Origin: Variovorax sp. 679 | Lineage (GTDB): Bacteria; Pseudomonadota; Gammaproteobacteria; Burkholderiales; Burkholderiaceae_C | Direction: 5' to 3' | DNA: 64,000 nucleotides | NCBI RefSeq assembly: GCF_003952185.1 | Contig: NZ_RXFS01000007.1 | Span: 62,001-126,000, forward strand | In this document: in pieces, positions 47,949 to 55,534 of the stretch | Numbering within the stretch: the stretch's first letter is position 1 | Layout of the letters: every line of letters begins with the position of its first letter | Notes under the pieces: generated by a model | The model's input: only the letters and a program-made list of their open reading frames with translations | The model's database searches: none | Told to the model about the DNA's origin: nothing | Position numbers and translations under genes: made by a program

Positions 47949-49019
47949 CTACGCCTCGGCCGTGTCCAGCGGCGGCAGCACGCGCGGCGCGGCCGAGGTG
48001 CCGCAGGCGTGGCAGAACTTCGAGAACGCGCTCTTGCGCGTGTCGCACTTGCCGCAGTGGTCGAACAGGCCGATGCCGCAGTGCGGGCAGAAGTCGATCT
48101 CGTTGTTCTTCAGGTCCACCGGACGCTCGCAGCCCGGGCACACGCTCTTGGCCAGGCGCGCGAGCGCGGTGTCGTAGCTGAGTTCCTCGCGCCGCACCTG
48201 GTCGGGCTGCTGCTCGGCCAGCTTCTGCTTCGCGAGATAGCTGTTGAGCGCGACGATGGCGTAGCGCCCCACCAGCACCGTGAGCACGATGCCCACCACG
48301 TAGCGCACATAGCCGCCGTAGCTCGGCAGGTAGGGCACCAGCTCGACGAAGAAGGCGAACAGCGCGAAGAAGATGAAGCCCCACACGAACGGCCAGTAGG
48401 TGCTCTTGCGCTTCTTCGCGAAGAGCCAGCCGGCCACCACCAGCAGCGGCAGCGTGAGCGCCAGCCGGTAGGCGAACACGCGCAACTCGATGCGGCGATA
48501 TTCGGCGTCGAGCTTGCGCTGCGCCTCGTACTCCAGCACCGACAGCGCCGTGCGCGCGCCCTGCTCGGCCTGGCGCGCGTCGAGCGCGATCTGCTGCTGC
48601 GCATTGACCTTGCGCTGCAGCTCCTCTTCCTTCTGCTTGAAGGCGTCGAGCGCCTTGGTGCGCGCGATGAGCTCGGTGTCCTGGTCGGGCTGCGCGGTGG
48701 CGCGCCGCGTGGAAAGCCAGTTGCCGAAGGTCTCGCGCGCGTTCGCGCTGGCCTGCTGCGCGGCGTTGAGCTGCAGGCGGATCTGGTCGAGGTCGCGCGC
48801 GGCCTGCAGCTCGGCGGCTTCCGAGGCCTTGATGGTGGCGCGCAGCGGCTCGGCCCTTGGCTTGTCGATGAAGTCGTCGAGCTGGCGCACCCGCTCGACC
48901 TGCGGCAGGTCGCTCACCACGGTGCTGCCGAGCCCGATGAGGAAGCTCGCGAACACCAGCGCCACCAGCCAGAGGCCGCGGCGGAACCATTTCTCGGAAA
49001 GTCTCAGGGACTTGCTCAT
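47949..49019 (-). CDS. Membrane protein with coiled coil and C-terminal zinc ribbon
   Basis: A 356-aa protein. An N-terminal membrane helix (GLWLVALVFASFLIGLG, about residues 15-32) is followed by a long coiled-coil-like region (about 60-175, rich in Ala/Gln/Glu/Arg), and a group of two or three membrane helices (about 185-255). The C-terminal cytoplasmic tail has a double zinc ribbon with CPGCERP, FCPHCGIGLFDHCGKC and FCHACG. The product is unknown. It is the last of four genes apparently transcribed together from 50839, after the DUF2145 gene by 22 nt. Confidence 0.8.
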   Translation of the reverse strand: MSKSLRLSEKWFRRGLWLVALVFASFLIGLGSTVVSDLPQVERVRQLDDFIDKPRAEPLRATIKASEAAELQAARDLDQIRLQLNAAQQASANARETFGNWLSTRRATAQPDQDTELIARTKALDAFKQKEEELQRKVNAQQQIALDARQAEQGARTALSVLEYEAQRKLDAEYRRIELRVFAYRLALTLPLLVVAGWLFAKKRKSTYWPFVWGFIFFALFAFFVELVPYLPSYGGYVRYVVGIVLTVLVGRYAIVALNSYLAKQKLAEQQPDQVRREELSYDTALARLAKSVCPGCERPVDLKNNEIDFCPHCGIGLFDHCGKCDTRKSAFSKFCHACGTSAAPRVLPPLDTAEA

Positions 49020-49041
49020 GTTGTTTTCTCCTTGTTCTTTC

Positions 49042-49842
49042 TCACTGGAGCTTCAGTGTCACCGGCGCCGCGCCCAACCCGGCACGCGGCATCCAGGCGA
49101 ACACCGAGTCGACCGTCACCGTCTCGATGCGGTCCGAAAAGCGCTTGTCGTTCGGATGATCGTCGAAAGCCACGTTGGCCGAACCCACCCGCCCGCCCAG
49201 CCGCGTGAGCGGGCCCAGCTTCAGCGTGGTGGGCTCGTAGCCCTTGAACTGCATCCATGCCTGCGCCTGCGCGCGGTTGGCGATGGTGGCGGGCTCCACG
49301 GCTGCGGCGAGCGTCTCCATGGCCCACTGGTTCGACTGCTGGTACTTGCGGCCCCACACGTAGCTCACGATGCTGTAGGGCTCGACATGCAGCCGCACGA
49401 TGCGCGCGGGCGATTCGTTGAGCGCGGCCAGCAGTTGCGCCTGCACCTCGGGCGTGGGCACCACCCACGCGGCCTCGTAGCGCCACGGGTCGTCGAGGAA
49501 GAACTCGCCGAGCCCCTGGCGGTAGACCTCGGCGATGGCGGTGCCGCACTGGTTGAGCTTGTGCACCACGCGCCACGGGCCGGCCTCGGTCCTGTAGGCA
49601 AAGCCCAGGTGCGAATAGCGCAGGCCGTACTTGCTCAGGTCCTGCCCGGCGCGCGCGAGGATCACCACGCGCGCGCCGCTGGCGTCGAGCGCCTGCGAGG
49701 TGCGCTCGGCCATCCGCATGCCCTTGACGATCACGTCGGGCGTGGGCTTGACCTGCTCGCAGGAGCGGCCGGCCTGCGCCTGCATCGGCAGCAAGGCCGC
49801 CACGACGGCCAGCGCGAGCAGAGGCGCCAGCGCGCGGTTCAC
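49042..49842 (-). CDS. DUF2145 exported protein
   Basis: A 266-aa protein of the DUF2145 family with a Sec signal peptide (LAPLLALAVVAALLPMQAQA) and the conserved YGLRYSHLGFAYR and HKLNQCG regions. GTG at 49842 is preceded by AGAGG. The start overlaps the stop of the previous gene by 4 nt (GTGA). It is probably periplasmic; the fold is sometimes compared with NlpC/P60-like peptidases because of the conserved His and Cys, but I do not assign activity. Confidence 0.82.
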   Translation of the reverse strand: MNRALAPLLALAVVAALLPMQAQAGRSCEQVKPTPDVIVKGMRMAERTSQALDASGARVVILARAGQDLSKYGLRYSHLGFAYRTEAGPWRVVHKLNQCGTAIAEVYRQGLGEFFLDDPWRYEAAWVVPTPEVQAQLLAALNESPARIVRLHVEPYSIVSYVWGRKYQQSNQWAMETLAAAVEPATIANRAQAQAWMQFKGYEPTTLKLGPLTRLGGRVGSANVAFDDHPNDKRFSDRIETVTVDSVFAWMPRAGLGAAPVTLKLQ

Positions 49843-50300
49843 GACAACCTCTCGTTGTGGAGCAGCGCGCGGCCGATGGCGTTGGGCACGAAGGCCAGAA
49901 CCTCGCCGGCTGCCGACAGCACGACACCCGAGCCGATCACGGTGACGAGGACGCTGGTGCCCACCGCCTTCGCCGTGCCTTCGGCCACCCGGCCCGAGAC
50001 CTTGATGCTGGCGCGCGCGCCGTCGGAGGCGCGTTCGAGCACGTACACCGTGCCGTCGACCGAGGCCTCGACAGCGACCACGGCGAGCGTCGAGCCGCCC
50101 ACCGACAGCGCGGCAGGCAGCGCGACCGCCGTGGTTGCCGAGGCTCCGACGGCCGAGCCCGCGACCACCACCGACGCCACTGGCATCAGCGAGAGGGCGA
50201 GCGAGGCGTCGCTCTGCGCATTGGCTTGCATGGGAACCGCGACACCGGCGAAGGCAGTGCTGGCGGCGACGAGGGCGGCGGCAATCGACTTCCTGATCAT
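49839..50300 (-). CDS. Small exported protein in DUF2145 operon
   Basis: A 153-aa protein with a Sec signal peptide (KSIAAALVAASTAFAGVAVPMQANAQ) and an Ala/Val/Ser-rich mature region of two hydrophobic stretches. I see no recognisable catalytic motif. It lies 29 nt after the YiaA-like gene and overlaps the DUF2145 gene start, which suggests the two products act together in the envelope. The family is unknown to me. Confidence 0.7.
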   Translation of the reverse strand: MIRKSIAAALVAASTAFAGVAVPMQANAQSDASLALSLMPVASVVVAGSAVGASATTAVALPAALSVGGSTLAVVAVEASVDGTVYVLERASDGARASIKVSGRVAEGTAKAVGTSVLVTVIGSGVVLSAAGEVLAFVPNAIGRALLHNERLS

Positions 50301-50329
50301 GATGGGTCTCCGTTCTTCGGTCGTGTGGA

Positions 50330-50839
50330 TCATTCGGCGGCGGCAGCGGCGGCGGCTTCTGCGCGCGCCATGCGGCGGCCCTGCATCCGGGCTTCGGCCA
50401 GGTCGGCCTCATGGCGGTCGCGCAGCGTCTTGGCCAGCGTGAAGGCCGAGCTGATGAGGAACAGCCAGCTCACGCCCAGGAAGGCCTTGTAGGCCTCGTT
50501 GATCTCCATGCGCACGAGGCCCCAGCCGGTCAGGCCCATCGCGATGAAGAAGCTGCCCCAGACGACCAGCTTCCACATCGGCACGTCGCGGCTGGCTTCA
50601 GCGCCGCGCTCGGCCGCCTGCTGGTTGTCGCGCACGAACTTCGACAGCATGAAGGCGGTGCTCAGGCAGAACACGTAGCCCATCACCATGAACGCCCGGT
50701 CCAGCGCCTCGTCCGGCAGCCAGCTCAGGCCGGTGGCGCACAGGAAGACGGCGATCGCGAACGAGGTCCAGGCCTGGAACTGCCAGGCCCGCGTGTCGCG
50801 CTGGATGAAGACGGTCGTGGAGGATGAGAGGGGTTGCAT
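50330..50839 (-). CDS. YiaA/YiaB-type inner membrane protein
   Basis: A 169-aa protein with two pairs of transmembrane helices, each pair matching the YiaA/YiaB two-helix domain: AWQFQAWTSFAIAVFLCATGLSWL with VMGYVFCLSTAFMLSKFVRDNQ, and KLVVWGSFFIAMGLTGWGL with GVSWLFLISSAFTLAKTLRDR. It is the first gene of the four-gene envelope operon. Its ribosome-binding site is buried in a leader stem, described separately. Function of the family is unknown. Confidence 0.85.
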   Translation of the reverse strand: MQPLSSSTTVFIQRDTRAWQFQAWTSFAIAVFLCATGLSWLPDEALDRAFMVMGYVFCLSTAFMLSKFVRDNQQAAERGAEASRDVPMWKLVVWGSFFIAMGLTGWGLVRMEINEAYKAFLGVSWLFLISSAFTLAKTLRDRHEADLAEARMQGRRMARAEAAAAAAAE

Positions 50840-50843
50840 GTGT

Positions 50844-50898
50844 GCCTCGCGGCGTAGTGAAGGTGAGCGAATGATGGTTCGCTCCCGCACCGCGAGGC
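50844..50898 (-). promoter_or_regulatory. Structured mRNA leader that hides the ribosome-binding site of the YiaA-like gene
   Basis: On the - strand, GCCTCGCGG (50898-50890) pairs with CCGCGAGGC (50852-50844), enclosing a perfect inner stem GAGCGAA/TTCGCTC (50884-50878 and 50871-50865). The GAGG just before the ATG at 50839 is part of the outer stem, so translation would need it to open. It may be a thermosensor, a translational switch or simply a stable leader. Confidence 0.5.
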
Positions 50899-50936
50899 TT
50901 GAATGCTTGCACCAGTTGCGGTTTTCGGCTCCGCTG

Positions 50937-50953
50937 GTATCCGCAAGAGATAC
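50937..50953. promoter_or_regulatory. GTATC-N7-GATAC motif upstream of the YiaA-like operon
   Basis: GTATC CGCAAGA GATAC, a 5-bp inverted repeat with a 7-bp centre. It matches exactly one motif (53893-53909) and nearly another (53853-53869) in the control region of the XRE regulator. This common layout suggests a shared operator. Confidence 0.55.
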
Positions 50954-50964
50954 TTTTCGGGGGC

Positions 50965-52923
50965 TCAGGCGCCCAGCAGGGCGCTCACACGCTGGCGCAG
51001 CGACTCGGGCTGCACTTCGGCCGACGGCACGGGGGCGCCGACGTTCAGGCCCACGCGGCTGAAGAAGCCGCGGCGGAAAGGCTTGGCCATGGCCACCTGC
51101 TCGCCGCCGCGCAGCTCGATGCGGCTGAAGTACGAGCCCCAGAGGTTGGTCAGCGCCATCGGGATCACCGGCGGCTCGATGCCTTCGGCGCGCGCCCCCT
51201 CGATGATCTTCATCACCCCGCCCTTGAAGGGCTGCAGCGTGCCGTCGCGCGTGATCGCACCCTCGGGGAAGATGGCGAGCAGGTCACCCTCGCGCAGCAC
51301 GTCCAGCGCCTTGGCGAAGGCCGCCTCGTAGGCCGCGGGGTCTTCCTTCTGCGGCGCGATGGGGATCGCCTTGGCCAGCTTGAACAACCAGCCCAGCACC
51401 GGCACCTTGAAGATGCGATGGTCCATGATGAAGCGGATCGGCCGCGGGCTCGCCGCCATCAGCAGCACCGCGTCGATGAAGCTCACGTGGTTGCACACCA
51501 GCACGGCCGCGCCCTCGGTGGGAATGTGCGTCTCGCCCTTGATGTCGAAGCGGTAGACGAAGCGCGACAGCACCCAGGCCACGAAGCGCAGCAGGTACTC
51601 CGGCACCAGCATGAAGATGTAGAACGCCACCACCGCGTTCGCGATGCCGGTGAACAAAAAGATCTGCGGAATCGTGAAGCCCGCGCCCAGCAGCGCGCCC
51701 GCGATGACCGAGCTGCCGATCATGAAGAGCGCATTGAGGATGTTGTTCGCCGCGATGATCCGCGCGCGGTGCGTGGGCTGGCTGCGCAGCTGGATCAGCG
51801 CGTACATCGGCACGCTGTAGAGGCCAGCGAACAGCGACAGCAGCGCCAGGTCGGCCATCACGCGCCAGTGCGCGGTCTGGTGCACGAAGGTGCCGATGCC
51901 CATGTCGTGCGTGGCGGGAGCGAGCCCGCGCGAGGCGAAGTACAGGTCGATCGCGAACACGCTCATGCCGATAGCGCCCAGCGGCACCAGGCCGATTTCC
52001 ACCTGCCGGCGGCTCAGCGTCTCGCACAGGAGCGAGCCGACGCCAATGCCCACCGAGAACACCACCAGCAGCAGCGAGGCCACCTGCTCGTCGCCGTGCA
52101 GCACTTCCTTGGCGAAGCTCGGGAACTGGCTCAGGAACACCGCGCCGAAGAACCACATCCACGAAATGCCCAGCAGCGAGCGGAACACCACCACGTTCTC
52201 GTTCGCGAGCTTGAGGTTGCGCCAGGTCTCGCTGACCGGGTTCCAGTTGATGACCAGCCCCGGGTCGGTGGCCGGCGCGGTCGGAATGGCCTGCGCCACG
52301 CCGCGGCCGACCAGCGCCAGCAGCACGCAGCCCACGGCCACGCTGGTGTGGCCGATCTGCGGCACCGCCACCAGAAGACCGCCCGCCACCTGCCCGAGCA
52401 GGATGGCGACGAAGGTGCCCATCTCGACCATGCCGTTGCCGCCCGTGAGCTCGCGCGCGTCGAGCACCTGCGGCAGGTAGGCGAACTTGACCGGCCCGAA
52501 CAGCGTGGAGTGCAGCCCCATGAGGAACACGCAGCCCAGCAGCACCACCGCGTTGGCCGTGACGAAGCCCCAGGCGGCGATCAGCATGATCACGATCTCG
52601 AGATCCTTGACGAAGCGGATCATCTTCGTCTTGTCGAACTTGTCGGTGAGCTGGCCGGAGGTGGCCGAGAACAGCAAAAACGGCAGGATGAACAGCGCTC
52701 CGATCACCAGGCCCGCCATGGAAGGCGGCATCCAGCTCAGCTGGAGCTGGTAGGTCACCATGACGGTGAAGGCGAACTTGAAGAGGTTGTCGTTCGCCGC
52801 GCCGGCGAACTGGGTCCAGAAGAAGGGCGCGAAGCGCCGCTGCCCGAGGAGCGCGAACTGGTTGGCGTGGGCGTTCTCCTCGTGGACCACGGGCGTGGCT
52901 GCGGCAGCGGCGGGATTTGTCAT
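50965..52923 (-). CDS. LplT-like MFS transporter fused to PlsC acyltransferase
   Basis: A 652-aa inner-membrane protein. Residues about 20-420 form a major-facilitator domain like lysophospholipid flippase LplT, starting RRFAPFFWTQFAGAANDNLFKFAF with GQLTDKFDKTKMIR and GTFVAILLGQVAGG. Residues about 440-640 form a glycerolipid acyltransferase domain with the catalytic NHVSFID (HX4D) near 478, FPEG at about 545 and an I-P-M-type motif. It should flip and re-acylate lysophospholipids. Related proteins often also contain an acyl-ACP synthetase domain; this one ends after the acyltransferase. The CREST-family gene lies 14 nt upstream on the same strand, so both are probably in one transcript. Confidence 0.9.
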   Translation of the reverse strand: MTNPAAAAATPVVHEENAHANQFALLGQRRFAPFFWTQFAGAANDNLFKFAFTVMVTYQLQLSWMPPSMAGLVIGALFILPFLLFSATSGQLTDKFDKTKMIRFVKDLEIVIMLIAAWGFVTANAVVLLGCVFLMGLHSTLFGPVKFAYLPQVLDARELTGGNGMVEMGTFVAILLGQVAGGLLVAVPQIGHTSVAVGCVLLALVGRGVAQAIPTAPATDPGLVINWNPVSETWRNLKLANENVVVFRSLLGISWMWFFGAVFLSQFPSFAKEVLHGDEQVASLLLVVFSVGIGVGSLLCETLSRRQVEIGLVPLGAIGMSVFAIDLYFASRGLAPATHDMGIGTFVHQTAHWRVMADLALLSLFAGLYSVPMYALIQLRSQPTHRARIIAANNILNALFMIGSSVIAGALLGAGFTIPQIFLFTGIANAVVAFYIFMLVPEYLLRFVAWVLSRFVYRFDIKGETHIPTEGAAVLVCNHVSFIDAVLLMAASPRPIRFIMDHRIFKVPVLGWLFKLAKAIPIAPQKEDPAAYEAAFAKALDVLREGDLLAIFPEGAITRDGTLQPFKGGVMKIIEGARAEGIEPPVIPMALTNLWGSYFSRIELRGGEQVAMAKPFRRGFFSRVGLNVGAPVPSAEVQPESLRQRVSALLGA

Positions 52924-52937
52924 TCGAAGAGTGCTCC

Positions 52938-53792
52938 TCATGCGGCCACGGCGGCGGCGCCCGGATTGTGCCGCAGCGCGGCTTCCCAGCGCATCTCCAG
53001 CTTGCGCAGCGCGAACACCACGGGCAGCCCGGCGAACGAGGCCGCCAGGTGCTTGAGCGTGTGGCCCGAAACCGTGTGCTGCGTGAACTCGTAGATCTGG
53101 TGGTCGGCCATCTCGAAGGCCTTGGCCAGCACGTAGAAGAAGATGACCCAGCCCAGCTTCAGGCCGACCGACTTGCGCATCGGCGAGGCCAGCGCCAGCG
53201 TCAGCACCAGCGCCATGCCGCCGAACTGCACCAGCGCCCAGGGCATGACGTTGCCGGTTTCCTGGAACACCTCAGCCGAGAGCAGGCCGGCCGTCAGCAC
53301 GAACCAGGCGGCGGGCCAGCCGGCGCGCTGGCTCACCCGCTCGCAGACCGCCACCCCGATCAGCCCGGCGAAGGCCACCGCCATGCCGGCGCGGTCCGCC
53401 GCGAGCCGGGGGCCGTCGGGCACGAGGTGATAGAAGGCGGAGCCCGCGGCGGTGGCGATCAGGCCGGCGAAGAAGAGCCAGGCGCAGTCCAGCGTGTTGT
53501 CCGGCGGGTCGCTCGCGGGCGGGGCCAGCGGGAACTGCGACAGCGCCTCCTGGTGCGAGCGGTCGATGCGGTTGAGCCGGTACAGGCCCCACAGGCCGAT
53601 CACCACGAAGGGGATGTTGCTCAGCACGTCCATGGCGTTGGGCAGCCCGTGCCAGGCGCGGTTGTCGGCGAACACCGAGGCGATGGCGATGTCGGCGGCC
53701 GGCAGCTCGGGGCCGAAGAAGGCGATCAGCGCGAGCAGTGCGAAGGTGAAAAGCAACCCGCGTTCGCGGCGGCTGAGAGAGGGCAGAAGCAT
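52938..53792 (-). CDS. CREST-superfamily (ceramidase-like) membrane hydrolase
   Basis: A 284-aa polytopic membrane protein with about seven hydrophobic segments. CREST/alkaline-ceramidase hallmarks are GSAFYHLVPD (Ser and His of the metal site), DRAGMAVAF (Asp) and the late HTLKH (HxxxH). These residues would bind zinc for a lipid amide or ester hydrolysis at the membrane; the substrate here is not known. It is the upstream partner of the LplT-PlsC gene and divergent from the XRE regulator. The ATG at 53792 begins the hydrophobic part; the longer frame upstream is not used. Confidence 0.75.
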   Translation of the reverse strand: MLLPSLSRRERGLLFTFALLALIAFFGPELPAADIAIASVFADNRAWHGLPNAMDVLSNIPFVVIGLWGLYRLNRIDRSHQEALSQFPLAPPASDPPDNTLDCAWLFFAGLIATAAGSAFYHLVPDGPRLAADRAGMAVAFAGLIGVAVCERVSQRAGWPAAWFVLTAGLLSAEVFQETGNVMPWALVQFGGMALVLTLALASPMRKSVGLKLGWVIFFYVLAKAFEMADHQIYEFTQHTVSGHTLKHLAASFAGLPVVFALRKLEMRWEAALRHNPGAAAVAA

Positions 53793-53852
53793 GGCGGTCC
53801 TCGGTGGGTGGTCTGTACGAGTCGCGGAATTTAGGGGCGCGGCGCTCTGCAG

Positions 53853-53909
53853 GCATCGAGAATCGATACGAGGCATTAATTCACACCTGACGGTATCTCC
53901 ACTTGATAC
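53853..53909. promoter_or_regulatory. Two GTATC-N7-GATAC-like sites in the divergent XRE control region
   Basis: Sites are GCATC-GAGAATC-GATAC (53853-53869; one mismatch) and GTATC-TCCACTT-GATAC (53893-53909), with centres 40 bp apart, four helical turns. The second overlaps a possible -35 element TTGATA for the + strand XRE gene. This arrangement suits autoregulation by the XRE protein and control of the divergent membrane-lipid genes. Confidence 0.6.
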
Positions 53910-53938
53910 TCCCCGCCGCCCGTGTACGCTTCCGGCCC

Positions 53939-54673
53939 ATGAGTACCACCGTCGATCTCGTCCAAGCCCTCAAGAACGAACTCAAGAGCGCCCGCATGAC
54001 CTACGCCGACCTGGCACGGTCGCTCGACATGGCCGAATCCAGCGTCAAGCGGATGCTGGCCAAGAGCGACATGCCGCTGTCGCGCGTGGACGCGATCTGC
54101 CGGGCGCTGAAGATCGATTTCGCCGAGCTGGCGCGCCGCGTGGCCGACGCCCAGCCGCTCTTGAAGGAGCTGACGCACGAGCAGGAAAAGGCCGTGGTCA
54201 AGGACAAGAAGCTGCTGCTGGTGGCCATCAGCGTGCTGAGCCAGTGGACGCTGGAGCAGATCGTGGCGGCCTACCGCGTGAGCGAGGCCGAGTGCATCGG
54301 CTTCCTGGCGCAGCTGGACCGCATCGGCATCATCGAGCTGCGCCCGCTCAACCGGTATCGCCTGAAGCTCGCCAAGACCTTCCGCTGGCGGCCGCACGGT
54401 CCGGTGATGGAGTTCTTCCGCGAGAACGTGGTGCTCGACTACTACAAGGGCGGCTTCGACGGCCCGGCCGAGGGCCTGCTGCTGGTGCACGGCCAGATCA
54501 GCCGCTCGCTGGCGCCCGCCTTCCTGGAACGCCTGCAGCGCGTGGCGCAGGACTTCGCCCAGCAACACCAGACCGACCAGAAACTGGCCGCCAAGGACCG
54601 CGAGGGCTACACGCTGCTGCTGGGGATGCGGAACTGGGAGTTCGAGGCTTTTACCCGCCTCCGTAGAGCCTGA
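53939..54673 (+). CDS. XRE-family transcriptional regulator
   Basis: A 244-aa protein with an N-terminal Cro/C1-type helix-turn-helix (about residues 5-60: ELKSARMTYADLARSLDMAESSVKRMLAKSDMPLSRVDAICRAL). The C-terminal part of about 170 residues has no recognised enzyme motif and looks helical, with a winged-helix-like segment (VLSQWTLEQIVAAYRVSEAECIGFLAQLDRIGIIELRPLNRYRL) that may be a second DNA-binding or sensor module. It is divergent from the CREST/LplT-PlsC operon. The start at 53939 gives a natural HTH position; the leader is extremely short if the promoter at 53903 is real. Confidence 0.85.
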   Translation: MSTTVDLVQALKNELKSARMTYADLARSLDMAESSVKRMLAKSDMPLSRVDAICRALKIDFAELARRVADAQPLLKELTHEQEKAVVKDKKLLLVAISVLSQWTLEQIVAAYRVSEAECIGFLAQLDRIGIIELRPLNRYRLKLAKTFRWRPHGPVMEFFRENVVLDYYKGGFDGPAEGLLLVHGQISRSLAPAFLERLQRVAQDFAQQHQTDQKLAAKDREGYTLLLGMRNWEFEAFTRLRRA

Positions 54674-54676
54674 GGC

Positions 54677-55501
54677 TCAGGGCCTGGCCGCTTCCAGGGT
54701 GTCGCGCATGGCGCGCGCGGCGTTTTTGGCCGCCTCGGCGAAATCGTCGCCCGACGACGCGTAGATGATCGCCCGCGACGAGTTCACGACGATCGGCGCA
54801 TCGGCGCGCCAGCCGGCACGCACCGTGGCAACCGCATCGCCGCCCTGGGCGCCGACGCCCGGAATCAGCAGCGGCACCGTCGGCGCGAGCTCGCGCACGC
54901 GCTCGATCTCGGCGGGGTAGGTCGCGCCCACCACCAGCCCGAGCTGGCCGTTCAGGTTCCACGGCCCCTGCGCCAGCCTGGCGACGTGCTCGTACAGGAA
55001 GGGCTGCCCCTCGACGTCCGCCAGACGCTGGCCCTGCAGGTCGGAGCCGCCCGGGTTGCTGGTGCGGCACAGCAGGAAGGCGCCCTTGCCCTCGTGCTTG
55101 AGGTACGGCGCGACCGAGTCGAAGCCCATGAAGGGCGACAGCGTGACCGCGTCGGCGCCGTAGCGGTCGAAGGCTTCCAGGGCGTACTGCTCGGCGGTGG
55201 AGCCGATGTCGCCGCGCTTGGCGTCGAGGATCGTGGGCACATGGGGCGCGTTGCGGCGCATGTGCTCCATGAGCTGTTCGAGCTGGGCTTCGGCGCGGTG
55301 GGCCGCGAAGTAGGCGATCTGCGGCTTGAATGCGATGACCAGGTCGGCCGTCGCGTCGACGATGCGGGCGCAGAAATCGAAGATGCGGCTGGCGTCGCCC
55401 TTGAACTGCCCCGGGAACCTGGCGGGCTCCGGATCGAGCCCCACGCAGAGCAGGGAGCCGTTTTTTTGCTGTGCGGCGGCCAGCTTGTCGAGAAAAGTCA
55501 T
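54677..55501 (-). CDS. pyrF: Orotidine 5'-phosphate decarboxylase
   Basis: Last step of UMP synthesis. 274 aa, the longer type-2 form. It begins with FLDKLAAAQQKNGSLLCVGLDPEP; the active-site Asp-Lys-Asp set is in ILDAKRGDIGST, and GVGAQGGD is the phosphate loop. It converges on the XRE gene with a 3-nt gap and is followed upstream (on the same strand) by an unrelated repair-type gene 33 nt away. Confidence 0.97.
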   Translation of the reverse strand: MTFLDKLAAAQQKNGSLLCVGLDPEPARFPGQFKGDASRIFDFCARIVDATADLVIAFKPQIAYFAAHRAEAQLEQLMEHMRRNAPHVPTILDAKRGDIGSTAEQYALEAFDRYGADAVTLSPFMGFDSVAPYLKHEGKGAFLLCRTSNPGGSDLQGQRLADVEGQPFLYEHVARLAQGPWNLNGQLGLVVGATYPAEIERVRELAPTVPLLIPGVGAQGGDAVATVRAGWRADAPIVVNSSRAIIYASSGDDFAEAAKNAARAMRDTLEAARP

Positions 55502-55534
55502 GAGGCCCGATTTTAGGCGGCCCGCCTCCCGCCC

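Noticed and set aside
53272..53856. Alternative frame over the CREST gene
   Set aside because: Composition typical of a GC shadow; the frame annotated has conserved Ser/His/Asp and HxxxH.
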